A DNA stretch of 64,000 bases from an uncultured Vampirovibrio sp. (GCA_910583725.1 CAJTXZ010000003.1:20778-84777); one strand, 5' to 3'. Positions 36,192-45,020 are shown, counted from the stretch's first letter. The notes: generated from the letters alone by a model not told the origin. Numbers and translations: made by a program.

Positions 36192-36428
36192 TTATATAAT
36201 TCCCGTATCCTTTAACACTTCATTAAACTTTTCTAACAGTAACTTAATTTCAGAGTATGCTTCATTTGTGTTTAATGCTTTAGCGGTTTGTTTTTGACGG
36301 TTTAAATATTCCATCTGTCTTTGATAACGCTCATTTTCCGAACATTTATCAGATTCAATCTTATTCAATGCTCTTTGGTGCCTGTCTTTTTCTTCCTGAA
36401 TTAAATTATTAATGTGTTCTAAGTTCAT
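36192..36428 (-). CDS. Small coiled-coil protein
   Basis: These 78 residues are almost entirely predicted helix, rich in Glu, Arg, Gln and Asn ('EEKDRHQRALNKIESDKCSE'). AAGGAG lies 8 nt before the ATG. There is no recognisable family. It is isolated on the minus strand among plus-strand genes and may be a phage-type accessory gene. Confidence 0.55.
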   Translation of the reverse strand: MNLEHINNLIQEEKDRHQRALNKIESDKCSENERYQRQMEYLNRQKQTAKALNTNEAYSEIKLLLEKFNEVLKDTGII

Positions 36429-36765
36429 CTTTAAATCTCCTTTACTTTAAAACAATCTACATTTTAATAAAAGTTTGGGATGGGGTTTTAAATTTAATTT
36501 TGTTTCAGGATTAATTTTGATTTTGCTTCAACTTTGACTTTTGAAATTCATGCAATAAATATTCAAACGCAGCCGGATATTAAACAGGGTTTGCACATTC
36601 AATAAACCATTAAGCAAAAATGGTCATTTTTACCTTGGGAAAAATTTAAACCTAAAGCCTGGACATTTATCAGACAGCATACTAAATTAATAATATCAAA
36701 ATTCCGCATTTGCTTATGCCAAGCGGTTTTAAGGCAAATTAAGGGGTTAAAATTAAGGAATAGTA
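36429..36765. other. AT-rich gap without recognisable genes
   Basis: This 337-bp stretch has no supported reading frame. Short complementary tracts exist (for example CCAT/ATGG near 36606-36622), but no strong hairpin, promoter or terminator stands out. Confidence 0.5.
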
Positions 36766-37242
36766 ATGAAATATAAAAAACAAAATGACAAAAATCAGGA
36801 CAATAAGAGTATTCAGGATATTAAAATCACAAAATCATTAGTTGATAAAATTTACAGCACAAATACAGGAAGTGAAATCTTTTACAAAAGAAATTATTGT
36901 GATGAATTAATTTATACAGAAGGTGTAATGGACTTTCAAAAGAAATTAAATACATATTGGGTTATTGATTTAATTATTTCATATCTTCCAACTGTAATAA
37001 AGACAAGCATAAAAGAAGATGACGGGTTCTTTGTTGTTGAAATCAGGGTGGATAAAAAGAACAGTGGAGTGTTTGAAATATTCAGGGAAGGTTTTAAAAA
37101 CGGTAAATATGACGAGCATATATGTGTTGTAAGGCAAAGATTAAATAAGGTTGACTTAATTCCATACAATTACAAATTCTATTTGATAATGACAAATTTA
37201 AAGCCTGTGCAATACACATTGTTATTACCGTCAGAGTATTAA
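36766..37242 (+). CDS. DUF6876-like protein (copy 1)
   Basis: This 158-residue protein contains 'TGSEIFYKRNYCDELIYTEG', 'WVIDLIISYLPTVI', 'VFEIFREGFKNGKYDEHICV' and ends 'LLLPSEY'. It is clearly homologous to the minus-strand protein at 55389-55832. This family is common in mobile elements and has no known function. It is followed 73 bp later by a serine recombinase, and the second copy is also next to one. Confidence 0.75.
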   Translation: MKYKKQNDKNQDNKSIQDIKITKSLVDKIYSTNTGSEIFYKRNYCDELIYTEGVMDFQKKLNTYWVIDLIISYLPTVIKTSIKEDDGFFVVEIRVDKKNSGVFEIFREGFKNGKYDEHICVVRQRLNKVDLIPYNYKFYLIMTNLKPVQYTLLLPSEY

Positions 37243-37315
37243 AACAAAAACAAAACTAAATCAAAATAAATCTAAAACAGGAACAAAAACAAAAGAAGAA
37301 GAAAGGCAGTATATC

Positions 37316-37939
37316 ATGACAAACATCACAAAAGCATACGCATATTTAAGGGTAAGCACCTTAGAACAGAACACTGAAAAGAATAAACTTGAAATATTAA
37401 AATTTGCAAATGATAAAAAACTTGGCAATGTTGAATTTATTGAAGAACAAATATCGGGAAGGACAAACTTTAAAAACAGGGAGCTTGGAAGATTGTTAGA
37501 CATTATGAAAAAAGATGATGTTTTAATTGTTCCTGAACTTTCAAGAATAGCAAGGTCAACAACACAAATTTTAAATGTTATTGAAATAACTAAAACAAAA
37601 GGTATTATCCTGTATTCAATAAAAGAGAATTTTTCAAACAAAAGTAATGACATAGCTTCAACCGTTGCAAGTACAATATTTGCTTTAGTTGCTCAAATTG
37701 AAAGAGATTTAATTTCATTAAGGACACAGGAAGCATTACATGCAAAAAAATTAAGCGGAGTTAAATTAGGCAGACCAAAAGGTAAGGGTAAATCAAAACT
37801 TGATAAGTATAAGGAAGATATTTTAAAACTGATTAATTTAAAGGTTCCAAAAACAGTCATTGCAAGACAGTATAATACAACAGTAACAAACCTCTATGGG
37901 TTTTTAAAATATTGCAGGGAAGGAAAAGAGGTGGTGTAG
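37316..37939 (+). CDS. Small serine recombinase (resolvase/invertase family)
   Basis: This 207-residue enzyme has catalytic Ser14 in 'AYLRVST', with 'VLIVPELSRIARST' and 'QIERDLISLRTQEAL' completing the resolvase fold. The C-terminal HTH is at about 165-205 ('VPKTVIARQYNTTVTNLYGF'). It sits next to the right copy of the 40-bp direct repeat, which could be its recombination site. AGAAAGG precedes the ATG by 12 nt. Confidence 0.88.
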   Translation: MTNITKAYAYLRVSTLEQNTEKNKLEILKFANDKKLGNVEFIEEQISGRTNFKNRELGRLLDIMKKDDVLIVPELSRIARSTTQILNVIEITKTKGIILYSIKENFSNKSNDIASTVASTIFALVAQIERDLISLRTQEALHAKKLSGVKLGRPKGKGKSKLDKYKEDILKLINLKVPKTVIARQYNTTVTNLYGFLKYCREGKEVV

Positions 37940-38113
37940 GTTATTATGGGTAGTGTTTGTATTCTGGGTTAAGGATTGCTGAAATATGCCTGAAATATCA
38001 TTGTTAAAATTTGGTTCATTTTTTACAAATTCAATTTTAAATTTCATCTGATAAATTTCCATGCCTTTTTGTTTTGTTTATTGTTTTTTATGATTTTTGT
38101 ATTTTCCTGCTCC

Positions 38114-38144
38114 ACCCCTCCATTGTTGAATTTCAGGGGTTTTA
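38114..38144 (+). terminator. Terminator after the small serine recombinase
   Basis: ACCCCT (38114-38119) pairs with AGGGGT (38135-38140) and continues into a T-rich tract (TTTTAATAATTTTT). It separates the resolvase from the large serine recombinase. Confidence 0.55.
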
Positions 38145-38206
38145 ATAATTTTTAACAGAAATGAGTATTATATATCAGAAGAATTTTTATCATAAGGGAG
38201 ATAAAT

Positions 38207-39811
38207 ATGGATACAACTTTAAATAATACAACTTTAAATAATGCAACAACAAACAATGAAATAAACGGGGTAATATATGCAAGAGTATCGAGTAAAAATC
38301 AGGAAAAAGAGGGGTTTTCAATTCCTGCCCAGCTTGATTTATTAAGGGATTATGCCCAAAAACACAATATTAATGTGGTAAGGGAGTTTGTTGAATCTGA
38401 AAGTGCAAAGAAAGCAGGCAGGACACAATTTAACGAAATGTTGAAGTTTTTAAAGAAGAATAAGGATGTGGTGAATATCCTTGTTGAAAAAACGGACAGA
38501 TTATACAGGAATTTTAAAGATTATGTTGTTATAGATGAGAGCATATATACGGTTCATCTTGTAAAAGAGCATAAAATAATTTCAAAGGATTCACCCTCAT
38601 CTGCAAAGTTAGAACATGGATTTAAGGTTTTGATTGCAAAAAATTATATAGATAATTTAAGTGAAGAAACAAAGAAAGGCAGACGCGAAAAATTTGAAGA
38701 AGGGTATTTTATAGGGCAAGTGCCATACGGATATATTAAAAAAGATGATAAAAGAACAACAATCCCTGATGTTACAAAATCATTATTTGTTAAAAGAGCA
38801 TTTGAATTATATGGCAAGGGTAATATTTCATTAAGAGCATTAAGGATCAAATTATATAAGGAAGGATATATATACCTGCCAAGCAGTCCTAAAATATCAG
38901 TTGCACAACTAGAGCATATGTTAAAAAATAAATGTTATGTTGGGTATGTAAAATATTGCAATGAATACAAGATAGGACATCATAAACCTTTAGTATCACA
39001 AACATTATTTAAAAGGGTGCAGGATGCATTTAAAAAGGATAATAAGCCGGATAAGATACAAAAACATATGTATTTGTATAAAGGTTTAATAAGGTGTTCT
39101 AAATGCGGGAAAACAATCACATGTGAAACTGCAAAGAAAAAACATATTTATTACCACTGTACAGGGAATAACGGCAAATGCAAGATGGTATATACACCTG
39201 AAAGTGTTTTAGATAAGCAATTTAATGAAGCAATTAAAAGGATTACAATAGATGAAACCCTTAGTGATTATTTAAACACTCTTTTAGATGAAAATTATGC
39301 CGAGATGAAGATTGCAACAAAAGAAAAGGCAGCATATTTACAAAGAGAGATTAAAAAGATTGAAACAAATCAGGAAAAACTGCTTGATTTATTGGTTGAG
39401 AGCAAAATTTCACAAGATATGTTTGATAAAAAAAATTCATCTTATGAAAAAGAGATTAAAGATTTAAGAGAACAAATTAAAATGAGCAGGCTTGATGATA
39501 AAAGTTTTATAGATGAAGGCAAGAAAATTATAGAACAGGGAAAACAGTTGTATAGCTTGTATTTGAAACAAAATACACATGAAAAGAGGAAAATGTTAAA
39601 AAACATATTCTCGAACCTTTTTTTAGATGGGCAAAACCTGCACTATGAGCACAACAGACCCTTCTGTTATTTTGATGAAATCAGCAAAAATAAGAAAAAA
39701 CTCCTTGAAAAGTTCTGTGATGCAACTTTTATAAATTCGCTATATTCCAGTATTATCAATACTTCTATGGACTTCTTCTATAAGTTGCAAGGATTTAGCG
39801 AATGTATTTGA
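38207..39811 (+). CDS. Large serine recombinase, element 1
   Basis: This 534-residue integrase has catalytic Ser28 ('YARVSSKNQ'), 'ILVEKTDRLYRNFKDYVVID', a recombinase domain ('GKGNISLRALRIKLYKEGY'), a zinc ribbon near 297-330 ('IRCSKCGKTITCE' and 'YYHCTGNNGKC') and a coiled-coil motif. The N-terminus carries a short repeat (TTLNNTTLNNATTNN). LSRs join attP and attB unidirectionally. It lies at the right end of block 1. The C-terminus 'SLYSSIINTSMDFFYKLQGF' is similar to that of the second LSR. GGGAG lies 8 nt before the ATG. Confidence 0.93.
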   Translation: MDTTLNNTTLNNATTNNEINGVIYARVSSKNQEKEGFSIPAQLDLLRDYAQKHNINVVREFVESESAKKAGRTQFNEMLKFLKKNKDVVNILVEKTDRLYRNFKDYVVIDESIYTVHLVKEHKIISKDSPSSAKLEHGFKVLIAKNYIDNLSEETKKGRREKFEEGYFIGQVPYGYIKKDDKRTTIPDVTKSLFVKRAFELYGKGNISLRALRIKLYKEGYIYLPSSPKISVAQLEHMLKNKCYVGYVKYCNEYKIGHHKPLVSQTLFKRVQDAFKKDNKPDKIQKHMYLYKGLIRCSKCGKTITCETAKKKHIYYHCTGNNGKCKMVYTPESVLDKQFNEAIKRITIDETLSDYLNTLLDENYAEMKIATKEKAAYLQREIKKIETNQEKLLDLLVESKISQDMFDKKNSSYEKEIKDLREQIKMSRLDDKSFIDEGKKIIEQGKQLYSLYLKQNTHEKRKMLKNIFSNLFLDGQNLHYEHNRPFCYFDEISKNKKKLLEKFCDATFINSLYSSIINTSMDFFYKLQGFSECI

Positions 39812-39896
39812 TGATTTTCAAATTTATAGTAACCTTTCTTGAAAATTTTTGCCACAATTTTGCCACTATCTTGCCATAAAGTTTTGAAATCCAAGT

Positions 39897-39939
39897 GTAC
39901 GAATTTATCGTACAGTTCATTAGTACGGTTATTTCGTAC
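39897..39939. repeat. Two 17-bp imperfect palindromes in tandem
   Basis: GTACGAATTTATCGTAC (39897-39913) and GTACGGTTATTTCGTAC (39923-39939) share GTACG...TCGTAC and are 9 bp apart. Nested CAGTT/AACTG arms (39913-39917 and 39940-39944) surround the second. They lie 86 bp after the first LSR, so they may be an attachment-site half or a dimer-repressor operator. Confidence 0.5.
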
Positions 39940-39977
39940 AACTGAGTTGGTAACATATTATTATCAACTAAAATTCT

Positions 39978-40004
39978 AAGGTCGCACTTTGCGACCTTTA
40001 TTTT
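39978..40004 (+). terminator. Intrinsic terminator
   Basis: AAGGTCGC (39978-39985) pairs with GCGACCTT (39991-39998), loop ACTTT, followed by TATTTTG. It probably ends transcription from the LSR region and insulates the next module. Confidence 0.7.
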
Positions 40005-40344
40005 GTTTAAATAATCTCTATTCAGTTCAATTGGTGAAAAATTGACACCAGTTGAATGTATTTAATGTTGCGTTTTCTATATTGTCTTACTAAAAATTAC
40101 CAACTTCTTACGATTGGTAAAACCTTGTTTGCCTTTTGTATTGTCGTTTTTCAGCTCTGTACGAACACCTTTTAAAGCCAAAATAGGAATTCAATTGAAT
40201 AATGGAATTGTGAGGCAACAATACTCCGAGTATACAAGATAACGAAAGGATACAAACTATGTCTAAGACAACAATATTCAGAATTTCAATTAGAAAGAAT
40301 TAAAGCAGGAATTCAAAAACATAAAGAAAGAGAGGTATGTAACA
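40005..40344 (+). other. Structured leader region before the replication-like module
   Basis: The gap between the first LSR and the next gene includes an 11-bp hairpin with one G-U pair, TTCAATTGGTG (40026-40036) with CACCAGTTGAA (40046-40056), and a 6-bp hairpin TACCAA/TTGGTA (40098-40119). A short frame at 40260 (ATG after AAAGGA, 14 codons, MSKTTIFRISIRKN) could be a leader peptide. An overlapping frame 'FQLERIKAGIQKHKERE' looks coding-like but has no start, so a small frameshifted gene is possible. Confidence 0.4.
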
Positions 40345-40542
40345 GTGGAAATTAAAGTAGATAATTTTACAATTAATCTTCACAGAGCCGAAGAAACTTC
40401 TCCCGAGGAAGAAGTTAAAAGACTTGTTCGATACGTTTACACAATCTGTGAACTTGGCAAACAACAAAAATTAAAAGATGTATTAGATAAGGTAGCAATA
40501 GCTACAGAAAGGAAGAGCAAAAATGAATTTATTAAAAGATAG
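40345..40542 (+). CDS. Small hypothetical protein
   Basis: These 65 residues are acidic in the middle ('HRAEETSPEEEVKRLVRYVY') and basic at the end, and start with GTG after a weak GAGAGG. It overlaps the next gene by 20 nt, suggesting translational coupling. No family is recognised. First gene of a four- or five-gene plus-strand module that ends with a Rep-like protein. Confidence 0.5.
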   Translation: MEIKVDNFTINLHRAEETSPEEEVKRLVRYVYTICELGKQQKLKDVLDKVAIATERKSKNEFIKR

Positions 40543-41074
40543 ATTTCAATATGCGTATATGCTTGAGAGAAAAGGTTCTCAAGCAGAATTAGTTACATTA
40601 CACATCAATGATGGAAACCCTAGAATGGGCAGATTTATAAGAGTTTCATTACAAAAGCATAATAAGATTCTCAAACTAATGCAAAATACTATAAAGCCTC
40701 TGTTCTTGCCACACAACACAAAAACATCAAATAAGTTAGTTAAAAAATGCGTAAGAATTGATGAAGATTTGTTTCATGCATTGTGTAGAGAAGTTGATTG
40801 TAATGAAAGTTATATCAGCAGAACTGTATCCAATACTGTCTTAAATCAAATCAAAAATAGAGTAATTGATGTAATTGAAACCAAGAAATTTAAATACAGA
40901 ATAACTATCCATTTTACCAAAGACCAATATGAACTTATTAGACAAACAATTAATGAGATAAAAGCACAGGGACTAAAGAGAATTACTTTTAGTTTACTAG
41001 TTAGAAGCATTTTATATAAACAGTTTAAGCTCGTAACCAATATAAAGAAGGAGGTAAATAGCAATGTGGCATAA
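40523..41074 (+). CDS. Hypothetical protein, possibly with ribbon-helix-helix folds
   Basis: This 183-residue basic protein has two similar blocks: 'VRIDEDLFHALCREVDCNES' and 'IHFTKDQYELIRQTINEIKA'. Each reads as a beta-strand followed by helices, as in ribbon-helix-helix DNA binders. Overlaps its neighbours on both sides (20 nt and 11 nt). Probably a DNA-binding or copy-control protein of the element; the function is not proven. Confidence 0.5.
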   Translation: MNLLKDRFQYAYMLERKGSQAELVTLHINDGNPRMGRFIRVSLQKHNKILKLMQNTIKPLFLPHNTKTSNKLVKKCVRIDEDLFHALCREVDCNESYISRTVSNTVLNQIKNRVIDVIETKKFKYRITIHFTKDQYELIRQTINEIKAQGLKRITFSLLVRSILYKQFKLVTNIKKEVNSNVA

Positions 41075-41426
41075 TTCAAACATCAAGATAAAACTGAAAT
41101 TACAACTTTTACCTTGTTTGGTAACAACAATGAATTGGTACGAAAAAACAGGATATATCGAATGTAATAAGTTCATTGAAAATTCTCTAAAGAATCATCT
41201 TGATTACATTAATACTGGACCGAGAGGTGATAATATCTCCCAAGCAGTTGAACTTGAGGCTCAAATTTCAATATTCTTAGCTTCGAAGTTATGGTGGGTT
41301 GCACTAATAAATAAGACAACTATATCAAGCATAGTAAACGAAGCCTTGGCATTTTCAATTCCTTGTTTATTGGAGCAACACCAAATGCAAGAGGATTTTA
41401 GATTAGAAGTAGAGCTTAAGAAATAA
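41064..41426 (+). CDS. Hypothetical protein
   Basis: This 120-residue protein opens with a basic strand ('NIKIKLKLQLLPC') and is then helical. It has no recognised family. AAGGAGG lies 11 nt upstream inside the preceding gene. Its style (strand plus helices, similar size) suggests a relative of the preceding gene product. Confidence 0.5.
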   Translation: MWHNSNIKIKLKLQLLPCLVTTMNWYEKTGYIECNKFIENSLKNHLDYINTGPRGDNISQAVELEAQISIFLASKLWWVALINKTTISSIVNEALAFSIPCLLEQHQMQEDFRLEVELKK

Positions 41427-41440
41427 TTATATTCTAAAGA

Positions 41441-41512
41441 GGAGTGGTTAAGAACTTTCCGCCACTCCACACCCTTTTCTTTGGGGAGTAATAATCGGAA
41501 AGTTAAAGGGTG
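41441..41512 (+). promoter_or_regulatory. Candidate H-type pseudoknot leader before the 480-aa gene
   Basis: Stem 1 is GGAGTGG (41441-41447) with CCACTCC (41462-41468). Stem 2 is AACTTTCCG (41453-41461) with CGGAAAGTT (41496-41504). Stem 2's 5' strand lies in the loop of stem 1 with no base between it and stem 1's 3' strand, so the helices would stack. A competing helix, CACCCTTT (41470-41477) with AAAGGGTG (41505-41512), would hide the only ribosome-site-like sequence before the ATG at 41524. This is the design of a translational switch or copy-control leader. Confidence 0.6.
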
Positions 41513-41523
41513 AAAGAAAAATA

Positions 41524-42966
41524 ATGGAAAGTTTGGAGCTTAGCTCTCTTGGCGAAGAGTTTGATGATTTAGACGACTTAGAAGGATATGTTGATAAAAG
41601 GGTAGATAATTGCCCTAACATAAATAATATATTTCTTTCCGCTAATAATTTAAACCAACACAATATTATTATAAGTAAACATAATCCTGCTAATAGTTTT
41701 AGGGGAATATCCCTTGCTTTTAGCAAAGGAAATGTATCTAGAATATTAAAGCTACAAGGTATTGTTTACAATGATGTTTCATCTAGCTTAGCAAAGTATG
41801 GTAAACATCTTCCTTTAGTAAATGAAAGAGTGGTTAGAAGCTATAGTAATGCACAAGGCTTTGATGAAGATGTGGTAACAAGTTTCATTCACTTGTGCAA
41901 AGAAGGGTTAATAAATAGTATTATTTCGTATTACATAAAGAAGGCTAACGCTAAAAGTAAAAGGAATTCTGATATTATTGGAGTTGAAAATATTATTTGT
42001 AACTTTAACATAGATAAGTTAAGAGAGATTTGTTTTGGTATTCAACCAAATGATATGACATTTAATCCTCTTGACGATAGGGAAATATTTATCATAGAAG
42101 ATTATGTCAGAATTTATTGGAATTTGTACATGTTGCTAGTGTTCCATAAGATTTGTGAGATTGCTCCAGATAATGAAACTTCATTCTTTGAGCAGTTTCA
42201 CAGAGTTATTCAATTAGCAATGTTTACCGGCATGAAAATGTTTGTACAGTTTGAACTTACTCGTCATTACGGTGAACTGTATGAAGAATTAAGAGAGTTC
42301 AAAACAATAAATGACAAATACATGTTTGTTGATGATGTGCAGGATAAACAACAACTTTATTTCATAATGAAAAATGCAGATTTTCTGAATGAAGCTTATA
42401 GAAAAGAGTACAATAATCCACCTTCTATTCCTATAACAAAAGATGTTAAGACAGATAAGCATATTGACATTGAGTTCTGCGTGATGAAAGGAAGCATTGA
42501 TAATTCTGTTTTGTTTGAAGTTGCCATATCCGGGCAGAATCCTATTGGAAGAATTTACAGTTGCGAAACAAACCCAGAAACCGTTATAAATATGACAAAC
42601 ATGTATTACTACGGACTCTCTATTGTTCAACCAGTAGTATATTTATTTCGGCAGATACTTAACTACTCTAAAGATGAGGGGAAAACATCATACTACACAG
42701 AAATACACAATTACCTTCAACGGTTCAAAGGGAAAAGGGTTCGGAATTTAGTTCCCAAATACTTAGAAATAATTTTGCTGATACTACATGAACGACCTAG
42801 TAAAGAAGAACTGGAGCAATATATTAGTGAACATTTTTCGCCAACTGATAAAGTCCAGAAGGCTGAATTTAGAAGAATTTATGAGGAACTGGAAGCTATT
42901 CTACACCCCAAAGAAGTCCGTTTGATAGACAAGTTAAGAGAGGAGTTTTGGAAAATTGTTTGGTAA
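41524..42966 (+). CDS. Unknown element protein, 480 aa
   Basis: This protein is acidic at the N-terminus ('LGEEFDDLDDLEGYVDKRVD') and otherwise mostly helical, with no recognised domain. It lies directly behind the pseudoknotted leader and overlaps the Rep-like gene by 11 nt. Strict leader control plus coupling to a replication-type gene suggests a role in element maintenance. That is contextual inference only. Confidence 0.6.
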   Translation: MESLELSSLGEEFDDLDDLEGYVDKRVDNCPNINNIFLSANNLNQHNIIISKHNPANSFRGISLAFSKGNVSRILKLQGIVYNDVSSSLAKYGKHLPLVNERVVRSYSNAQGFDEDVVTSFIHLCKEGLINSIISYYIKKANAKSKRNSDIIGVENIICNFNIDKLREICFGIQPNDMTFNPLDDREIFIIEDYVRIYWNLYMLLVFHKICEIAPDNETSFFEQFHRVIQLAMFTGMKMFVQFELTRHYGELYEELREFKTINDKYMFVDDVQDKQQLYFIMKNADFLNEAYRKEYNNPPSIPITKDVKTDKHIDIEFCVMKGSIDNSVLFEVAISGQNPIGRIYSCETNPETVINMTNMYYYGLSIVQPVVYLFRQILNYSKDEGKTSYYTEIHNYLQRFKGKRVRNLVPKYLEIILLILHERPSKEELEQYISEHFSPTDKVQKAEFRRIYEELEAILHPKEVRLIDKLREEFWKIVW

Positions 42967-43996
42967 TATTTTGGTTGATAAATTAAGAATTTCAAAGAAG
43001 GTAATACTGGGGTTTGATTGCAGCAAAGCGAAAGCTCAACTTGACCTTATTCTGAAGAAACACTTTAGACCCGAAAACTATACGGTAAACTATTCTAAAA
43101 CATATTTTCGAGTAACATTCACCCCTACTCTGTATCTGGATAGCGTTGAAGATAACGAAAACAAACCAATTCATAATCTGGAGATGATAAGCGAAGAAAA
43201 TTTACTGGAGCTGCTTATTCAAATATATGAAGTTTTAGGAAATAACGCTGTTATTACTTGGATTGACCTAACCAAAAATATTCTTATTGAAGAATCAGCT
43301 TGGAAGTGTATTGAGGCAATTTCAAAATGGAAAGTGAAGTATCCATATAGAAAACACCCTATTACATCACGAGTTAAGAATACAACTTTGACTTTATCAC
43401 CACTTACAAGAAAAGATATGGTAGACTGCAAGAACCCTAACAGAAGGACAACCTTTTACCCTAAAATAAATGAAATGAATAGTAAATCGAAAATGCGTTT
43501 TCTTGATAATGTGCATTTGTCAGAAGAAGAAATAAGACAGTTACCAGTAGCAAACTACCAGAAAGAAACAGGGAGATTGTTTCTACAAGATTTGAATGTT
43601 GTAAGATGCGAGCAAAGGTATAAATTTACAGTTAATATTAAGAAGATAACGCAATTATTGACTGGTTCTAAGAACAGTAATGAGCTAACCTTGTCCATGC
43701 TTATTAATTTACTTACAAGAGGTGAGTTATATAAGAAGTTAGATGAGTTCTACTCAAACGAGTTAAGACAATATATTTTCTATGAAGATGTTCATGATAT
43801 TAAAGAAGTCAAGCTAAATAGGCAAGAAAGTAGAATTATAGAAATTGTGAATAAGCATAATATTGATATTGCAGAGTATCAATATTTGTTCTCGGACATA
43901 GGGTATAAAGAGCATTTCAGCCGTTCTTCCAAAAAGGTTTATTACCATACAAGAGGAAGGTATTACAATGAACTCTATGATAAGTTTAAACTGTAA
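42956..43996 (+). CDS. Replication-initiator-like protein (tentative, filamentous-phage gene II style)
   Basis: This 346-residue protein starts with TTG, coupled to the upstream gene, with AGAGGAG 11 nt before. It contains 'NAVITWIDLTKNILIEESA', 'RRTTFYPKINEMNSKSKMR' and 'GRLFLQDLNVVRCEQRYKF'. The order of these segments (an Asp-bearing strand, a Tyr/Lys segment, then an R-x-E-x-R-like strand) resembles rolling-circle Rep proteins of the phage gene II/X class. The resemblance is weak, and no HUH motif is clear. Confidence 0.4.
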   Translation: MFGNILVDKLRISKKVILGFDCSKAKAQLDLILKKHFRPENYTVNYSKTYFRVTFTPTLYLDSVEDNENKPIHNLEMISEENLLELLIQIYEVLGNNAVITWIDLTKNILIEESAWKCIEAISKWKVKYPYRKHPITSRVKNTTLTLSPLTRKDMVDCKNPNRRTTFYPKINEMNSKSKMRFLDNVHLSEEEIRQLPVANYQKETGRLFLQDLNVVRCEQRYKFTVNIKKITQLLTGSKNSNELTLSMLINLLTRGELYKKLDEFYSNELRQYIFYEDVHDIKEVKLNRQESRIIEIVNKHNIDIAEYQYLFSDIGYKEHFSRSSKKVYYHTRGRYYNELYDKFKL

Positions 43997-44174
43997 TACC
44001 CAAAAGCAGCTCCCAGAGCGGGGTAGAAACGATTTTTAGGTATTCATGGTTAAAGTTATACCATGCAAATAGTAAAAACCCGGTCAAGGCGGCGTGAGCT
44101 GCCTCTCGTTGAATGTTTAATAAGTTGACAATAGCAACATGATTGTATAGCATGAGTTTATGGGAGAGAAGGAT

Positions 44175-45020
44175 ATGGCAGAAGAATTAAAATTATTTGA
44201 AGGCAACAGAATCAGACATATTTATGATGAAGAAAAAGAAACCTATTACTTTTCTGTTGTAGATATTGTCGCAATTCTGATAGAGAAAGATTATCAGAGT
44301 GCAAGAAAATACTGGAAAGTCCTTAAAGGAAGGATTGTTAAAGAAGGTTTTAATGAACTGGTAACAAATTGTTACCAGTTGAAAATGCAAGCTGATGACG
44401 GAAAGATGAGAAAAACCGATGTCGCTGATATTAAGACTATTTTTAGAATTATCCAGTCAATTCCTTCAAAGAAAGCTGAACCTATTAAACAATGGCTAGC
44501 CAAAGTCGGACAAGAACGAGTTCAAGAGATGGCAGACCCAACAACTGCCATAGATAGAGCAAGAGAAACTTATAAGAAGTTAGGCAGGTCTGATAAGTGG
44601 ATACAGCAGAGAATGACTGGGCAAGAAACCCGAAATAAACTCACAGACTATTGGAAAGACCATGAGATATCCGAAGGCGAAGAATATGCAATTCTTACAA
44701 ACATTATTCATCAAGAATGGTCCGGGTTGAGTGTAAAAGAACATAAGAACCTTAAAGGCTTGAAATCCCAAAACCTAAGAGACCACATGAGTGAAGCTGA
44801 ATTGATTTTCACAGCATTAGCTGAACTTTCTACAAGACAAATTGCAGAATCCGAAAACGCAACTGGCATGGAAGAAAATACACACTCAGCCAAACGAGGT
44901 GGTAAGATTGCAAAAGAAGCTAAAGAAAAGTTAGAACTTGAAACCGGGCAAAAAGTGGTAACTGGTGAGAACTTCTTACCTGCAAACAAGAAACCTAAAT
45001 TAATTGATAACAAAGAGTAA
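44175..45020 (+). CDS. Bro-N domain antirepressor-like protein
   Basis: This 281-residue protein has an N-terminal Bro-N domain: 'YYFSVVDIVAILIEKDYQSA', 'ELVTNCYQLKMQADDGKMRK' and 'FRIIQSIPSKKAEPIKQWLA'. A C-terminal half found in DinD/Bro-type proteins follows ('GRSDKWIQQRMTGQETRNKL'). Bro-N proteins bind DNA and often act as antirepressors. It is first gene of the defence block. I start at 44175 with GGGAGA about 8 nt upstream; ATG 44160 is in frame but lacks a site. A 25-bp palindrome lies in its coding sequence. Confidence 0.82.
   Translation: MAEELKLFEGNRIRHIYDEEKETYYFSVVDIVAILIEKDYQSARKYWKVLKGRIVKEGFNELVTNCYQLKMQADDGKMRKTDVADIKTIFRIIQSIPSKKAEPIKQWLAKVGQERVQEMADPTTAIDRARETYKKLGRSDKWIQQRMTGQETRNKLTDYWKDHEISEGEEYAILTNIIHQEWSGLSVKEHKNLKGLKSQNLRDHMSEAELIFTALAELSTRQIAESENATGMEENTHSAKRGGKIAKEAKEKLELETGQKVVTGENFLPANKKPKLIDNKE
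44356..44380. repeat. 25-bp in-frame palindrome in the Bro-N gene
   Basis: Arms AACTGGTAACAA (44356-44367) and TTGTTACCAGTT (44369-44380) flank a single A. It encodes L-V-T-N-C-Y-Q-L. The architecture (12+1+12, outer AACTG/CAGTT) is identical to the palindrome in the RhuM-Fic gene. Confidence 0.85.

Noticed and set aside
36106..36297. 63-residue plus-strand frame
   Set aside because: Overlaps the better supported minus-strand coiled-coil gene and lacks a ribosome site before its ATG; only its first 30 residues look protein-like.
41441..41512. HDV-like self-cleaving ribozyme
   Set aside because: The first two helices have the right order, but there is no P3 hairpin and no P1.1; a plain H-type pseudoknot fits better.
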